Assembly (NCBI GenBank): GCA_007115705.1
Contig: QXEO01001136.1
Coordinates: forward strand, 495,757 to 559,756
Source: Dactylis glomerata
Lineage: Eukaryota; Streptophyta; Magnoliopsida; Poales; Poaceae
Length of the DNA: 64,000 nucleotides
Direction: 5' to 3'
Positions 44,613-54,658 of the stretch are shown here, piece after piece. Numbering within the stretch: the stretch's first letter is position 1; every line of letters starts with the position of its first letter. The notes below the pieces were generated by a model, which was not told the origin of the DNA, did no database searches, and saw only the letters and a program-made list of their open reading frames with translations. The position numbers and the translations under genes are program-made.

Positions 44613-44630
44613 ATCTTCCCCCCTTAAAAA
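44613..44630 (-). other. Polypurine tract of the Tekay-like element
   Basis: The minus strand reads ttaaggggggaaga just before the 3' LTR. Confidence 0.75.
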
Positions 44631-44655
44631 GAATCTCGTCCCCGAGATTCACTAA

Positions 44656-45594
44656 CTAAGAACTGAAAAGATTGGGAAACTCTTTCTGAAGGTAATCTTC
44701 TCGTTCCCAAGTAGCTTCCTCTTCGGTGTGATTGCTCCACTGAACTTTCAGAAACTTGATGCTTCGGGTTCTTGTGGTTCGATATGCCTCCTCGAGGATA
44801 CGGATAGGTACTTCACGATAGGTCAAATCCTTATTGATGTCCACAGAACGGTGATCAATATTCTTGAAGATTTCTGGTTTCTCAGGAACTTCAAGACATT
44901 TCCTAAGTAAGGACACATGAAAAACATCGTGCACTTCAGACAATTCAGGGGGCATCTCCAACTGATAAGACACTTCTCCTCTGCGGCCTAGTATCTTGAA
45001 GGGTCCAATATACCTTGGTGCAAGCTTTCCTTTTACTTGGAATCTCTGCATTCCCTTGAGAGGTGATACTCTGAGATAAACAAAATTTCCAATTTTGAAG
45101 GTCAGTTCTCTACGTCTCTTTTCGGCGTAACTCTTCTGTCTAGACTGGGCTGCCTTGAGGTAATCACGAATCATGCGAACCTTCTCTTTAGCCTCTTGCA
45201 GAATGTCCGGTCCAAATATCTGACTGTCTCCTGTTTCAGACCAATTCAAAGGGGTACGACACTTTCTTCCATATAAAGCTTCAAATGGGGCCATTTGCAA
45301 ACTGGCTTGATAACTGTTGTTGTAGGAAAACTCCGCGAAAGGCAGACAATCTTCCCACTTAGCCCCATAGGCTAGAACACAGGCTCTCAACATATCTTCA
45401 AGTATCTGATTCACTCTTTCCGTCTGTCCATCAGTCTGAGGGTGGTAAGCTGTGCTAAAGGTTAATTTGGTTCCCAAGGCTTGATGCAAACTTCTCCAAA
45501 ATCTCGAGGTGAATTGGGTTCCTCGGTCGGAAACTATGGTTTTAGGGACTCCATGCAAACTAAAAATTCTGGATAGATAAAGATCTGCCAGCTG
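44656..45594 (-). pseudogene. Integrase core, C-terminus and chromodomain, Tekay-like element
   Basis: Continues beyond the insert. Second catalytic Asp in IVSDRGTQF and Glu in TERVNQILED. GPY/F module RYIGPFKILGRRG, then a chromodomain-like end, FLKVQWSNHTEEEATWERED. Target duplication agctg is at 45590-45594 and 55402-55406. The chromodomain places the element among chromoviruses, and its form suits Tekay. Confidence 0.9.
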
Positions 45595-46337
45595 TGTCGT
45601 GGGGATGACTTAGGGGGCGTACCACGAGCCGGGCAATATGCCGGCTGGCGTCCCAGGAAATCCCACGACCTCAGCGCGAGGAGACCGGCTCCACCCGGCT
45701 GGGCCGGCTGCGCCAGCGGCCGGCTGACGACTCCACCGAGGAGGACTGGAGCCGGGCGACGGAGACAAATCTCTCAACGGTTGTCTGGCCAAAAGCAGGA
45801 CGGTCCCGACAAGACCGGCAGAGGCGCAGGACAAGAGTGACGAGCGCCACGGCCACGACCGACCAATGAGAGATTGAAGCCCCTTCCCCACGATGGGATC
45901 CGAGGCAAAGGAGAGGGGATATGCCCTCAGGATGCCAGCCCAGAGAAAATGCACTTTATAAAGTGCCTTCGCCAGAGCAGGGTCAGAGGACGACGCCAAG
46001 GAACGCCGCCGCCGAGGAGCCGGCAGCCGGCCGAAGCGTTACCAAAACCTGTAACCAGGCCCCCGTCTATATAAGGGGGCCTGGACCCTTAGCATAGGGG
46101 AGATCCGATCTTCTTCTTCCTCCTCTAGCCGAACAGCTCTAGGAGCACTGTAATCGCTACTATCCAATCAATACGAAGCAGGCAGGAAGTAGGGGTTTAC
46201 CTCCAACCGGGAGGGCCCTGAACCTGGGTAAACCGAGGTGTCTCTGTTGGCACAATCTCGAGCCGGACCCATCGTCACCAACGTCGAGCCCGTCCGATAA
46301 GCCTCCCCATGGCTACTGTCTCCAAATTCCCACGACA
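45595..46337 (+). repeat. 5' LTR of the Tat-lineage element
   Basis: 743 bp with a strong TATA box (tatataag, 46068-46075). A short gag start codon lies in the last 30 bp. Confidence 0.95.
46068..46075 (+). promoter_or_regulatory. TATA box of the Tat-lineage element
   Basis: cgtctatataagggggcc, the likely core promoter for the element RNA. Confidence 0.7.
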
Positions 46338-48315
46338 GTTGGCGCCCACCGTGGGGCAAAGCGCGGTGGCGAGCGGAGTCAAGTTCCGGCCGGGACCCTC
46401 CGGCGAGAAAGTCGCCTCCGGCCTCGTCTGGAGGTTCGACACCTTCGACTGCGTCGACGACAACTTGGCCCACTTCAAGAACGGCTTCGGCAACGGTGGC
46501 TCCTTCCTCGACGTCGGCGGCCACCGCTTCTACGTCGCCAAGTCCTTCCCGGAGGAGATCACCGACGTCTTCGACTCCCTCTGTGACGGAGGATCGAGCT
46601 GCGGTGAAAGCAGCGACCTTGGCGACGCGGTCGAGGTGATGGCCCTGGGAGAGGATGAGGGCGGCGACCTACCGCGCCCCGAGCTCCCGTCGCTCGAGCG
46701 CCCACCTCCTCAGGAGCAAGACGCTTCACTCCCAGAGCGGGATGCCCCGGACATCTCCGTGGTGGACCTGCGCGCTCCCCTCGACCGCGTCATCGATCCC
46801 GCTCGGGTCGCCGAGGCCTTGGAGCAGACGCGCCTCGTTCTCCTTGGCAAGGTGGCCGAGGACGAGGCCAACCGACGCCGCGCGAGCACCACGCTCGGCG
46901 AGTTCTACGACGTGCACAGAGACGCACCGACCGAGCTCGCCCGTGACCTGCGCCGCAACTTCGCCACCGCCGCCCCTGGCCAGATCCAGCGGTCGCCATC
47001 GGCAGGCCGAGGCCGCGGAGGGCGTGGGCACGACGGCCGTGCTCCCAGCGGTACCGCTCAAGGCCGCCGCGCCCAGCAAGGCGGCGGGGCAGGCAGGTCA
47101 TGCTTGTCCCAGGAGTCAGCACCAGGGTCGGAGTCCCAGGCTCACCCATCGGCGCTGCACATCCACCTGTGGCTAGACCACGTTCAGGCGTCCTCTAGGG
47201 GATCTGCTAGCTCAAAGCGAGCGGCTTCAGACCAAGGAGGCCCGGGGGCTGCAGGCAGCGGTCATGGGCGCAAAGAGGGCAAGTACACCCTCGATGCTGC
47301 GCTTGATCAGCCGTGTAAGTTTCACACCTCCCCGGGCAGGGAAGCGACCCACTCCACGCGTCAATGCCGTTTCATGAGAGAGCTGGAGCAGCGCGCTTGG
47401 CAGATCCCTGGAACGCCGCAAGCACAACCGGCTGGAGGTCAGGAGGACCAACGACGCGAACCGGCTGGAGGCGAGCCGGATCAAGATGACGACTTCCCGA
47501 CGGACGTGGAGCAGTATCACATCTTCACTACCCCGGGCAAGGATAAAAGGAACGACCTTTGGCATGAGGCGGAGGTGAATGCTGTGATGCCTGCAGAACC
47601 CCAGTTCATGCATTGGTCCGAGGCGGCCATTACCTGGGGGCGCGAGGACCACCCAAGGCTGATGCCCAGCCCTGGAGAATACGCCCTGGTCGTGGACCCT
47701 GTCGTGTGCTCCGATACGCACATGTGCCGGTTCTCCCGCGTGCTCATCGACGGCAGCAGTAGTATCAACCTTCTTTACCGGAGCTCTCTGGAGAAGTTGG
47801 GCATCCCGCTTGCTCAACTGAAACCTAGCCGGCTCACCTTCCATGGCGTCATGCCTGGGCATTCTTGCACCCCTTTGGGCAAGGTGCAGCTGGAGGTTCT
47901 CTTCGGAAAGAAGGGGAATAGCCGCCGCGAGCCTATCTGGTTCGAGGTAGTGGACATCAGCAGTCCCTACCACGCGCTGCTAGGCCGACCGGCCCTGGCT
48001 AAGTTCATGGCCGTCCCGCACTACGCCTATCTGAAGATGAAGCTCCCAGGGCCCAGAGGCGTAATCACAGTCTCGGGAAGCTTCAAGAAGTCCCTGGCCT
48101 GCTCCAAGGAGAGCTCGCAGCTGGCGGAGGCGCTGGTCATCGCCGAGGAGAAAAGGCAGCTTCTGCATCACGTAGAGCTGGCCCAACAAGACATACCAGT
48201 TCGCCAGTCGCCTGTGGAGCAATTCAAGCCGGCTAACGACACCAAGAAGATCCTGCTGGACGAGAGTGACCCCTCCAAGTATGTCATCATCGGCACCGGC
48301 TTGTCTGCCAAATAG
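46309..48315 (+). CDS. Gag-protease ORF of the Tat-lineage element, capsid apparently deleted
   Basis: 668 codons. The first ATG lies inside the LTR and the frame runs through the primer site, so the true start may be elsewhere. Residues 1-230 are a low-complexity N-terminal part. After AAPGQIQRSPSAGRGRGGRG the text jumps to a linker, and at about 325 to the post-capsid motif KYTLDAALDQPCKFH, with the C/H pattern typical of this lineage. The Retrotrans_gag capsid segment (usually a few hundred residues, with a W-rich YFPVAL-type core) is not seen. Protease active site VLIDGSSSINLLY is at about 478. It ends with an amber TAG at 48313-48315 immediately before RT, with the next ORF in the same frame. 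Confidence 0.85.
   Translation: MATVSKFPRQLAPTVGQSAVASGVKFRPGPSGEKVASGLVWRFDTFDCVDDNLAHFKNGFGNGGSFLDVGGHRFYVAKSFPEEITDVFDSLCDGGSSCGESSDLGDAVEVMALGEDEGGDLPRPELPSLERPPPQEQDASLPERDAPDISVVDLRAPLDRVIDPARVAEALEQTRLVLLGKVAEDEANRRRASTTLGEFYDVHRDAPTELARDLRRNFATAAPGQIQRSPSAGRGRGGRGHDGRAPSGTAQGRRAQQGGGAGRSCLSQESAPGSESQAHPSALHIHLWLDHVQASSRGSASSKRAASDQGGPGAAGSGHGRKEGKYTLDAALDQPCKFHTSPGREATHSTRQCRFMRELEQRAWQIPGTPQAQPAGGQEDQRREPAGGEPDQDDDFPTDVEQYHIFTTPGKDKRNDLWHEAEVNAVMPAEPQFMHWSEAAITWGREDHPRLMPSPGEYALVVDPVVCSDTHMCRFSRVLIDGSSSINLLYRSSLEKLGIPLAQLKPSRLTFHGVMPGHSCTPLGKVQLEVLFGKKGNSRREPIWFEVVDISSPYHALLGRPALAKFMAVPHYAYLKMKLPGPRGVITVSGSFKKSLACSKESSQLAEALVIAEEKRQLLHHVELAQQDIPVRQSPVEQFKPANDTKKILLDESDPSKYVIIGTGLSAK
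46340..46357 (+). other. Primer-binding site of the Tat-lineage element
   Basis: tggcgcccaccgtggggc begins 2 nt after the 5' LTR. This type is common in Tat and Athila elements. The tRNA was not determined here. Confidence 0.75.
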
Positions 48316-50745
48316 GAAAGCGAGCTCACCAGTTTCCTCCGTGAGAATCGGGACATCTTTGCATGGTCTCCAAAGGACATGCCTGGTGTGCCGAGGGAGC
48401 TGGCTGAGCACGCGCTTAACGTCCGGCCGGACGCCAAGCCGGTCAAGCAGCCGCTGCGGCGGTTCGCAGAAGAGAAGAGGAAAGCAATTGGCGAGGAGAT
48501 TGCCCGGCTCCTTGCAGCCGGCTTCATCATGGAGGTGTTTTACCCAGACTGGCTCGCGAATCCAGTCTTGGTTCTGAAGAAGAACAACACTTGGCGAATG
48601 TGTATCGATTACACCAGCCTCAACAAGGCTTGCCCCAAGGATCCTTTCGCGCTGCCACGAATTGACCAGGTGATCGATTCCACAGCCGACTGTGACCTGT
48701 TGTCATTCCTGGACACCTATTCAGGCTACCACCAGATCCCGCTCTTCCAGCCGGATCAGATCAAGACCTCCTTCATCACCCCATATGGAGCCTACTACTA
48801 CGTCACCATGCCATTCGGCCTGAAGAACGCTGGAGCCACTTACCAGCGAACCATGCAGCGATGTCTGCAAGGGCAGATTGGGAGGAACGTGCACGCCTAT
48901 GTGGACGACGTGGTGGTGAAGACCAAGCAGAGCGGCACGCTCCTGGATGACCTAAGGGAGACCTTCACCAACCTGCGGCGCTATCGCATGAAGCTCAACC
49001 CTGAGAAGTGCACCTTCGGTGTGCCGGCTGGACAGCTCCTAGGTTACATCGTTTCCCAGCGAGGGATCGAGGCTAACCCCTCAAAGATAAAAGCCATCGA
49101 GGCCCTAGAGAAGCCCACCCAGCTCAGAGATGTGCAGAAGTTTGCTGGTTGCCTAGCCTCGCTTAGCCGGTTCGTTAGCCGGCTCGGGGAGAAGGCCATG
49201 CCGCTGTACCAGCTGATGAAGAAGACAGACCACTTCGTTTGGTCCCAGCGCGCTGATGACGCCTTCAACGACCTCAAGCGAGCCTTGTCTACCGCGCCAG
49301 TCTTGGCAGCGCCAGCTCCGCGAGAGCCAATGCTGCTCTACATCGCAGCGACCCCCCGCGTCATCAGCGTGGTGATCGTAGTGGAACGCACCGAGGAAGG
49401 CAAGGAGCTGCCGGTTCAGCGCCCGGTGTACTACCTGAGTGAGGTGCTCACTCTCTCTAAGCAGAACTACCTGCACTATCAGAAGGTCGCGTACGGCGTG
49501 TACATGGCGGCCAAGAAGCTGAAGCACTACTTCGAGGAGCACCCAATCACGGTGGTGAGCACCACTCCGCTCTCGGAGATCATCGGATGCAAGGACGCGT
49601 CAGGAAGAGTCGCCAAGTGGGTGATTGAGCTCGCAGCTCATACCATTCAGTACAAGCCCAAGACGACGATCAAGTCGCAGATCATAGCGGATTTCTTCGC
49701 GGACTGGGGAGAGCACCAGTACTTGCCGCCGGCTCCAGACTCCACCCATTGGCGCATGCACTTCGATGGCTCCAAGCTGCTCGGGGGCTTGGGAGCCGGC
49801 GTCGTCCTCACCTCTCCCAAGGGAGACAAGCTGCAGTACGTGCTGCAGATGCACTTCCGTGCGTCGAACAACGTCGCCGAGTACGAAGCCCTGGTGCATG
49901 GGCTCAAGATGGCCAAGCAGATTGGAATCAGGAGGATTCTTTGCTTCGGAGACTCTGACCTGGTAACGCACCAGGTCTCAGGGGATTGGGACGCCAAGGA
50001 CGCCAACATGGCCTCCTATCGCTTCTACGTGCAGCAGCTCAGCGGATACTTTGAGGGTTGCGAGTTCCACCATGTCCCCAGAGCAAACAACGAGGAGGCA
50101 GACCGGCTGTCCAAGATTGGCTCCACTAAGCAGGACATCCCAGCCGGGGTGTCCCTGGAGATTATCCACAAGCCGTCCATCAAACCTTCGCCGGAATCCA
50201 TATCCATCTACGTGCCTGGAGACCCAGCCCCGGCTCAGGTACCACCACCGGACTCGGGGGCTGCCGTCTCGGGGCTGGAGGAGGCAGCCGGCCAGCCCAG
50301 CGCGGCCGGCTCGACGAAGGACAAGGGTATTGCCGGCTCCACGCCCGCTCCCCCAGCCGGACAATCAAGCGAAACCGGCTCAACGACGGACCCGGGAGCT
50401 GCTGACCCTCTGGTCGCCAGTGTCTTCCACATACGGGAGATACCTTCATGGGCGGAGCCATTCTCCAACTACCTCATCACTGGGGACCTGCCACAAGACG
50501 AAGCGGAAGCTAGGCGAATTCAGCGCCGAGCTGGGGCATACACCATCATCAACAGCGAGCTGTACAAGCGCAGCGTGTCAGGCATCTACCAGAAGTGCAT
50601 CGAGCCAGAAGAAGGGACAGAGCTGCTAAGAGAAATACACCAAGGGAGTGCGGACATCACGCATCTTCCAGAGCCTTGGTGGCCAAAGCCTTCCGCCATG
50701 GTTTCTATTGGCCGACGGCCAAGCAGAATGCGGAGCAACTGGTGA
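48316..50745 (+). pseudogene. RT, RNase H and archaeal-type RNase H of the Tat-lineage element
   Basis: Open from the amber codon, with first Met at 48379. From that Met, RT spans about 20-250 (RMCIDYTSLNKACPKDPF, active site AYVDDVVVKTK at 173). A standard gypsy RNase H lies at about 290-410. A second, archaeal-type RNase H lies at about 458-580 with MHFDGS, AEYEALVHGL, CFGDSDLV and NNEEADRLSK supplying the D-E-D-D set. A low-complexity linker rich in Pro and Ala follows (610-680). After LLREIHQG near 50646 the frame is lost, consistent with a missing base in a G-run, and stops at 50745. The integrase continues one frame over. Confidence 0.9.
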
Positions 50746-51713
50746 AGCAATGCAACGGCTGCCAGCGCTTCTCCAAGCACAGAAACACTCCAGCGGCAGC
50801 CCTCAAGACCATCCCGCTCACCTGGCCGTTCGCTGTCTGGGGCCTGGACATGGTAGGGCCATTCAAGACCGCACCCGGGGGCTTGACACATCTGCTGGTA
50901 GCCGTGGACAAGTTCACCAAGTGGATCGAGGCCAAGCCAATCAAGAAGCTCGACGGCTCGTCCACGATCAAGTTCTTCAACGAGATCATCACAAGATACG
51001 GAGTACCCCACAGCATCATCACCGACAATGGGACAAACTTTGCGAAGGGAGTCTTTGCTGATTACTGTGGTCAGAAAGGCATCCGGCTGGACCTAGCATC
51101 GGTGGTGCACCCTCAGTCAAATGGACAGGTGGAAAAGGCGAATGGGCTGATCCTGGCCGACATCAAACCAAGACTGGTCGAGCCTCTCGAGCGCTCAGCC
51201 GGCTGTTGGGTCGAGGAGCTACCCTCAGTGCTCTGGAGCCTGCGCACCACTCCAAACCGCTCTGTGGGCTTCACACCCTTCTTCCTAGTCTATGGAGCAG
51301 AGGCAGTGTTACCCACGGACATCGAGTTCGACGCGCCCAGAGTCGTCCAGTACATGGAGAAACAAGCAAAAGAAGCTCGTGAAGATGGCGTCGACCTCCT
51401 CGAGGAGGCTCGAGAGCAGGCTCTGGCTAGATCAGCGCTCTACCAGCAGCAGCTGCGACGATACCACAGCCGGAAAATTCGCCCGCTCGCGTTTCGCGAA
51501 GGTGATCTCGTACTCCGGCTGGTCCAAAGCACTAAAGGCATGCATAAGCTGTCTCCTCCCTGGGAGGGACCGTTCATTGTTAGCCGGGTGTTGGGCAATG
51601 GGGCGTATTACCTCATCGACGCACAAGAGCCCAGAAAGAACAAGGCAGATAACTCTGACAAGGAGACCGAGCGTCCCTGGAATGTCAGTCTCCTAAGACC
51701 TTTCTTCTGTTAA
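50640..51713 (+). pseudogene. Integrase of the Tat-lineage element, frame-shifted from pol
   Basis: Zinc site H-H (CGHHASSRALVAK) and C-C (CNGCQRFSKH). Core motifs are GLDMVGPF, IITDNGTNF and, with the Glu, SNGQVEKANG. C-terminal part includes KLSPPWEGPFIVSRVLG, ending in NVSLLRPFFC and TAA. All three core acidic residues are present. It is out of frame with the upstream pol by one base, so it cannot be made as part of Pol without frameshifting. Confidence 0.9.
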
Positions 51714-53285
51714 GGCGAAAGCTTGTACCCCGAAAAATGTGTCAATGAATAAAGGAAAACGGAGCGGCTAGTCACGGCCGGCTCCGGGGAAAAACACTTC
51801 GTGCATGTTTTGCTTCCTGCGTTATTCACTTGACCGGCAGCCGGCTCCAGGCACCGAGCCACAGCCGGCTGCCCCGAAAATGATCGATCTCTCGCCAGCC
51901 GGATGAGTACTGCGTATGACGAAGGTCTCGAGCCCAACCTCCACCTTCTGGCTCCGCGTAGCCGGACGGATAGGAGCCGGCAGGCCACATACGCGGGAAA
52001 GCCGCGGAGCAGAACCACAAACGATAGAAAAGCCACTCAACCAAGCGTTAAGGGCAGTGTCTGTCAACTAATCGTAGGCTAGCACGAGTCGGGGGCCCGA
52101 CAGACCGAAGTACTACTTCTCACTCCGCGGCACGCTCCCACCCTAGGCCGGCATTCGGCTGCCGGCCCAAGGGAGACCAACCGGCACCAGGCTGCCGGTT
52201 GGGGGTAGAAGGGCCGAAGGGTGGGGAGATTAAGGAAAAGGTTGAGGGAACCAGACAAAAGCAAAACTGACGAATAGTTGATAGTCGCAAAACTCTTGAT
52301 GTTTGGGCTGAGAAGCCACGCCCAAGAGGTTCGAAGCCAGAGCTACCTCGTTTGGCATTGGCAGCATTTGCGAAAATTAGTTTTGAGCTAGCTGTCAGTC
52401 CAGCTACCCCAAAACTCGGGGGCTAGGGGGAAAGGGAATTGGCCCTCAGAAGCAGGCCAGCTCCAGTACCTCGCCGGCTGTTCGAGCAGCTGGCGCTGCG
52501 ACACGATCGGCAAACGAGCAGCGAAATCGAAACCTAACACTCGCAAAGCAACGGCTAAAGCCGGAAACCAGGAGGCCTACTCCAATCGTGACTTGGAACG
52601 TGCTAAGGCTCGGGAAAGGGAACGCGCCGGCTCCGACCCTTGCCCGAGCCGGTACAAGATGCGGTTCCCGTTCCATTCGCGCTGGAGCGGGAGCTAGCCC
52701 ATCCTTCCTGGAGCCGGCCAGCAGAAGCGCCGTTCCATTCGCGCTGGAGCCGGAGCTAGCCCATCCTTCCTGGAGCCGGCCAGCAGAAGCGCCGTTCCAT
52801 TCGCGCTGGAGCCGGAGCTAGCCCATCTTTCCTGGAGCCGGCCAGCAGAAGCGCCGGTCCATCCGCGCTGGAGCCGGAGCTAGCCTGCGCTCCCCAGAGC
52901 CGGCTAGCAGGAGCATCGTTCCCTCTGCATCGAAGCCGGAGGAACCCCGCCCGAAGCGCTTGCGCAGGCCAGTGACTATCGTAGTCCCTACCTACGGATT
53001 CGCGCAACAAGCGATTTCGCTAAGGGAAGAACTGTCGCGGCATAGCGGTATCAAGCAGAAGACGTTTTGCGCGATGGCAAAAGCACACAATGGAGAAAGG
53101 CATTCACATAGCAAACAAAGAAGGGCAAGTGAAGATTTGCAGGAAACTAAAGAAGGTTCTTAGCCATACGGCTAGTAGTTACATAATAAGGGCCACGCTA
53201 AGGGCCGGAATAGCAAAAGGACTCCCCCCTAGACTCCTGTTGACAACGACGTCGCCGAGAGGGAGGCTTCTGGGCAGTTCGCCGA
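51714..53285 (+). other. 3' non-coding region of the Tat-lineage element, first part
   Basis: No sense ORF of note. Rich in gccggct motifs, as are the gag and LTRs of this element. Contains the 62-bp minisatellite. Confidence 0.6.
52671..52918 (+). repeat. 62-bp minisatellite, 4 units
   Basis: Units starting ttccattcgcgctggagc lie at 52671, 52733 and 52795, plus a diverged fourth at about 52857. The first three differ by only a few bases. Confidence 0.9.
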
Positions 53286-54092
53286 TCATGGCCAGGGGGA
53301 GTAGGCGCGGGCGCAGCCGGAGCCGTCGATGACGCGGACGCAGAGGATGTGCGACCCGGCGCGATGGGTCAGGATGAGAGACCACCCCCGCTCCAGGCCG
53401 TAGTCGTGGAAGAACCGCCCCCACCCCCCGGTGAGGTAGCTCTTCCCCTCCCCGTCATGGAGGACCTCGACGTCGTACAACGGCTGCCCGTCGCTGCCGT
53501 CCTCGATCATGAAGCTCGTCGGGGGATTCTTCCCCATGGTGCCGACGAAGCTGGCAGGGAGCGGTAGACGCTCATTGCTCCCAGCTAGCAGGGGCGCCAA
53601 GGCAGTGGCAAACCCATGCACTGGAACATAGGAAAGCCGCTGCCTGGTGGGCGGCCGCGGCGGCGCCTTCCGCACTTTCTCGGCGGCCGCGCTGGAGGAG
53701 CCGCCGACGTCCACGCCGGCGAGGCCTGGAGGAGCAGCCCCGAACGCCATCGCGGCGCCGACGAGGGCCGCTGCCGCCTGCAGGGGCGTCCCGGTGAGGC
53801 CGGCGACAGAGGTCGCGGCCGCGGGAACCACGGCACCGCTGGCAGCCGCAGCCACGGTCCCGCCGGGGGCCGCGGCAATGGAGGGGGAACGGCCGATCCT
53901 GAGGGGCCCGGTGGCAGCCGCGGCGGCGGCCGCGGTCGCAAGCGCGGCCAGGGTCTTCTTGTTGCGGCTGCCTCGCGGGCGAACGCGTTTCCGAGGCATC
54001 GGCGGCATCCCTGCCGGGCCACCGAGCGGGCGACCATGCTCGCCTGACCCGTCGCCGGCCCCGGCTCCGCAGTTCGTCCCGGACGCTGACAT
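53286..54092 (-). CDS. Antisense ORF with AT-hook-like patch and B3 DNA-binding domain
   Basis: 268 codons from ATG 54092-54090; the frame stays open 128 codons further upstream. Residues 33-46 are a basic patch, PRKRVRPRGSRNKK, resembling the AT-hook of plant AHL-type proteins. Residues 47-125 are Ala/Gly-rich, low complexity. Residues about 174-256 read as a plant B3 domain: LPLPASFVGTMG, a middle strand YDVEVLHDGEGKSYL, the hallmark GGWGRFFHDYGLERGW, and ILCVRVIDG. Upstream on the minus strand a CT-rich leader and TATA-like ctttaaatc (54206-54214) resemble a normal gene start. The ORF lies antisense to the retrotransposon, between integrase and the 3' LTR. Likely a DNA-binding protein acquired by the element; the function is inferred only. 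The reverse strand is also partly open, as expected in GC-rich DNA. Confidence 0.75.
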   Translation of the reverse strand: MSASGTNCGAGAGDGSGEHGRPLGGPAGMPPMPRKRVRPRGSRNKKTLAALATAAAAAAATGPLRIGRSPSIAAAPGGTVAAAASGAVVPAAATSVAGLTGTPLQAAAALVGAAMAFGAAPPGLAGVDVGGSSSAAAEKVRKAPPRPPTRQRLSYVPVHGFATALAPLLAGSNERLPLPASFVGTMGKNPPTSFMIEDGSDGQPLYDVEVLHDGEGKSYLTGGWGRFFHDYGLERGWSLILTHRAGSHILCVRVIDGSGCARAYSPWP

Positions 54093-54205
54093 TGAGAGTG
54101 GAGCGGGGGTTGTGGAGGCGACGGTTCCGGCCAGGCAGGGAAGCGGAGGCGACAAGCGAAGGAAGCGAAACGCTCGAGAGTGAGGAAAACCCTCGAAGGC
54201 TTCGA

Positions 54206-54214
54206 GATTTAAAG
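54206..54214 (-). promoter_or_regulatory. TATA-like box of the antisense B3 ORF
   Basis: The minus strand reads ttctttaaatctcg, about 115 bp upstream of the ATG and followed by a CT-rich leader. It is suggestive but not proven to be a promoter. Confidence 0.35.
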
Positions 54215-54658
54215 AATAACCCACGACGTTTCGGCAACCAATTTCCGTATCGTGCGCCACTGCGACAGTTGCCACAGCGGATCGTGGGAGGAGTTGATGG
54301 GACACGTCGTTTCCGCATGATGACTTGGGAAGTTGTGGCGATGATGATTCCGAAGTTAAAATGATGAGACCAGCCACTGGCGCGCTGCCCCGGCCGCTGC
54401 GTGGGAACAAGACCCGAGGCGGCACAATTTCCCAAGAGGCAGCGCGTCGGCTCGCGGTCGCCAGCCGGGTCACCACCGGAGCCGGTTCGTCCCGAGACGG
54501 CCGGAGGAACCCCGCAAGGCCCAGCCTCGATGACTAGATCGACCAAGCCGAACCGGAGATCCTGGGACTTCGACGAGGACGAGCAAGACTTCGGCGAAAA
54601 GAAGAACCCGCCGAAGCCCCATGCTAGCCCATGAGACTTCGCCAGTTTCGGGGGCTAG

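Noticed and set aside
47227..47973. 248-codon antisense ORF over gag-protease
   Set aside because: It is a shadow of the sense protease frame, with no domain and no promoter-like context, unlike the antisense B3 ORF.
53647..54183. 178-codon plus-strand ORF opposite the B3 ORF
   Set aside because: Low-complexity Ala/Pro/Arg frame, the expected complement of a GC-rich coding region. No recognisable fold.
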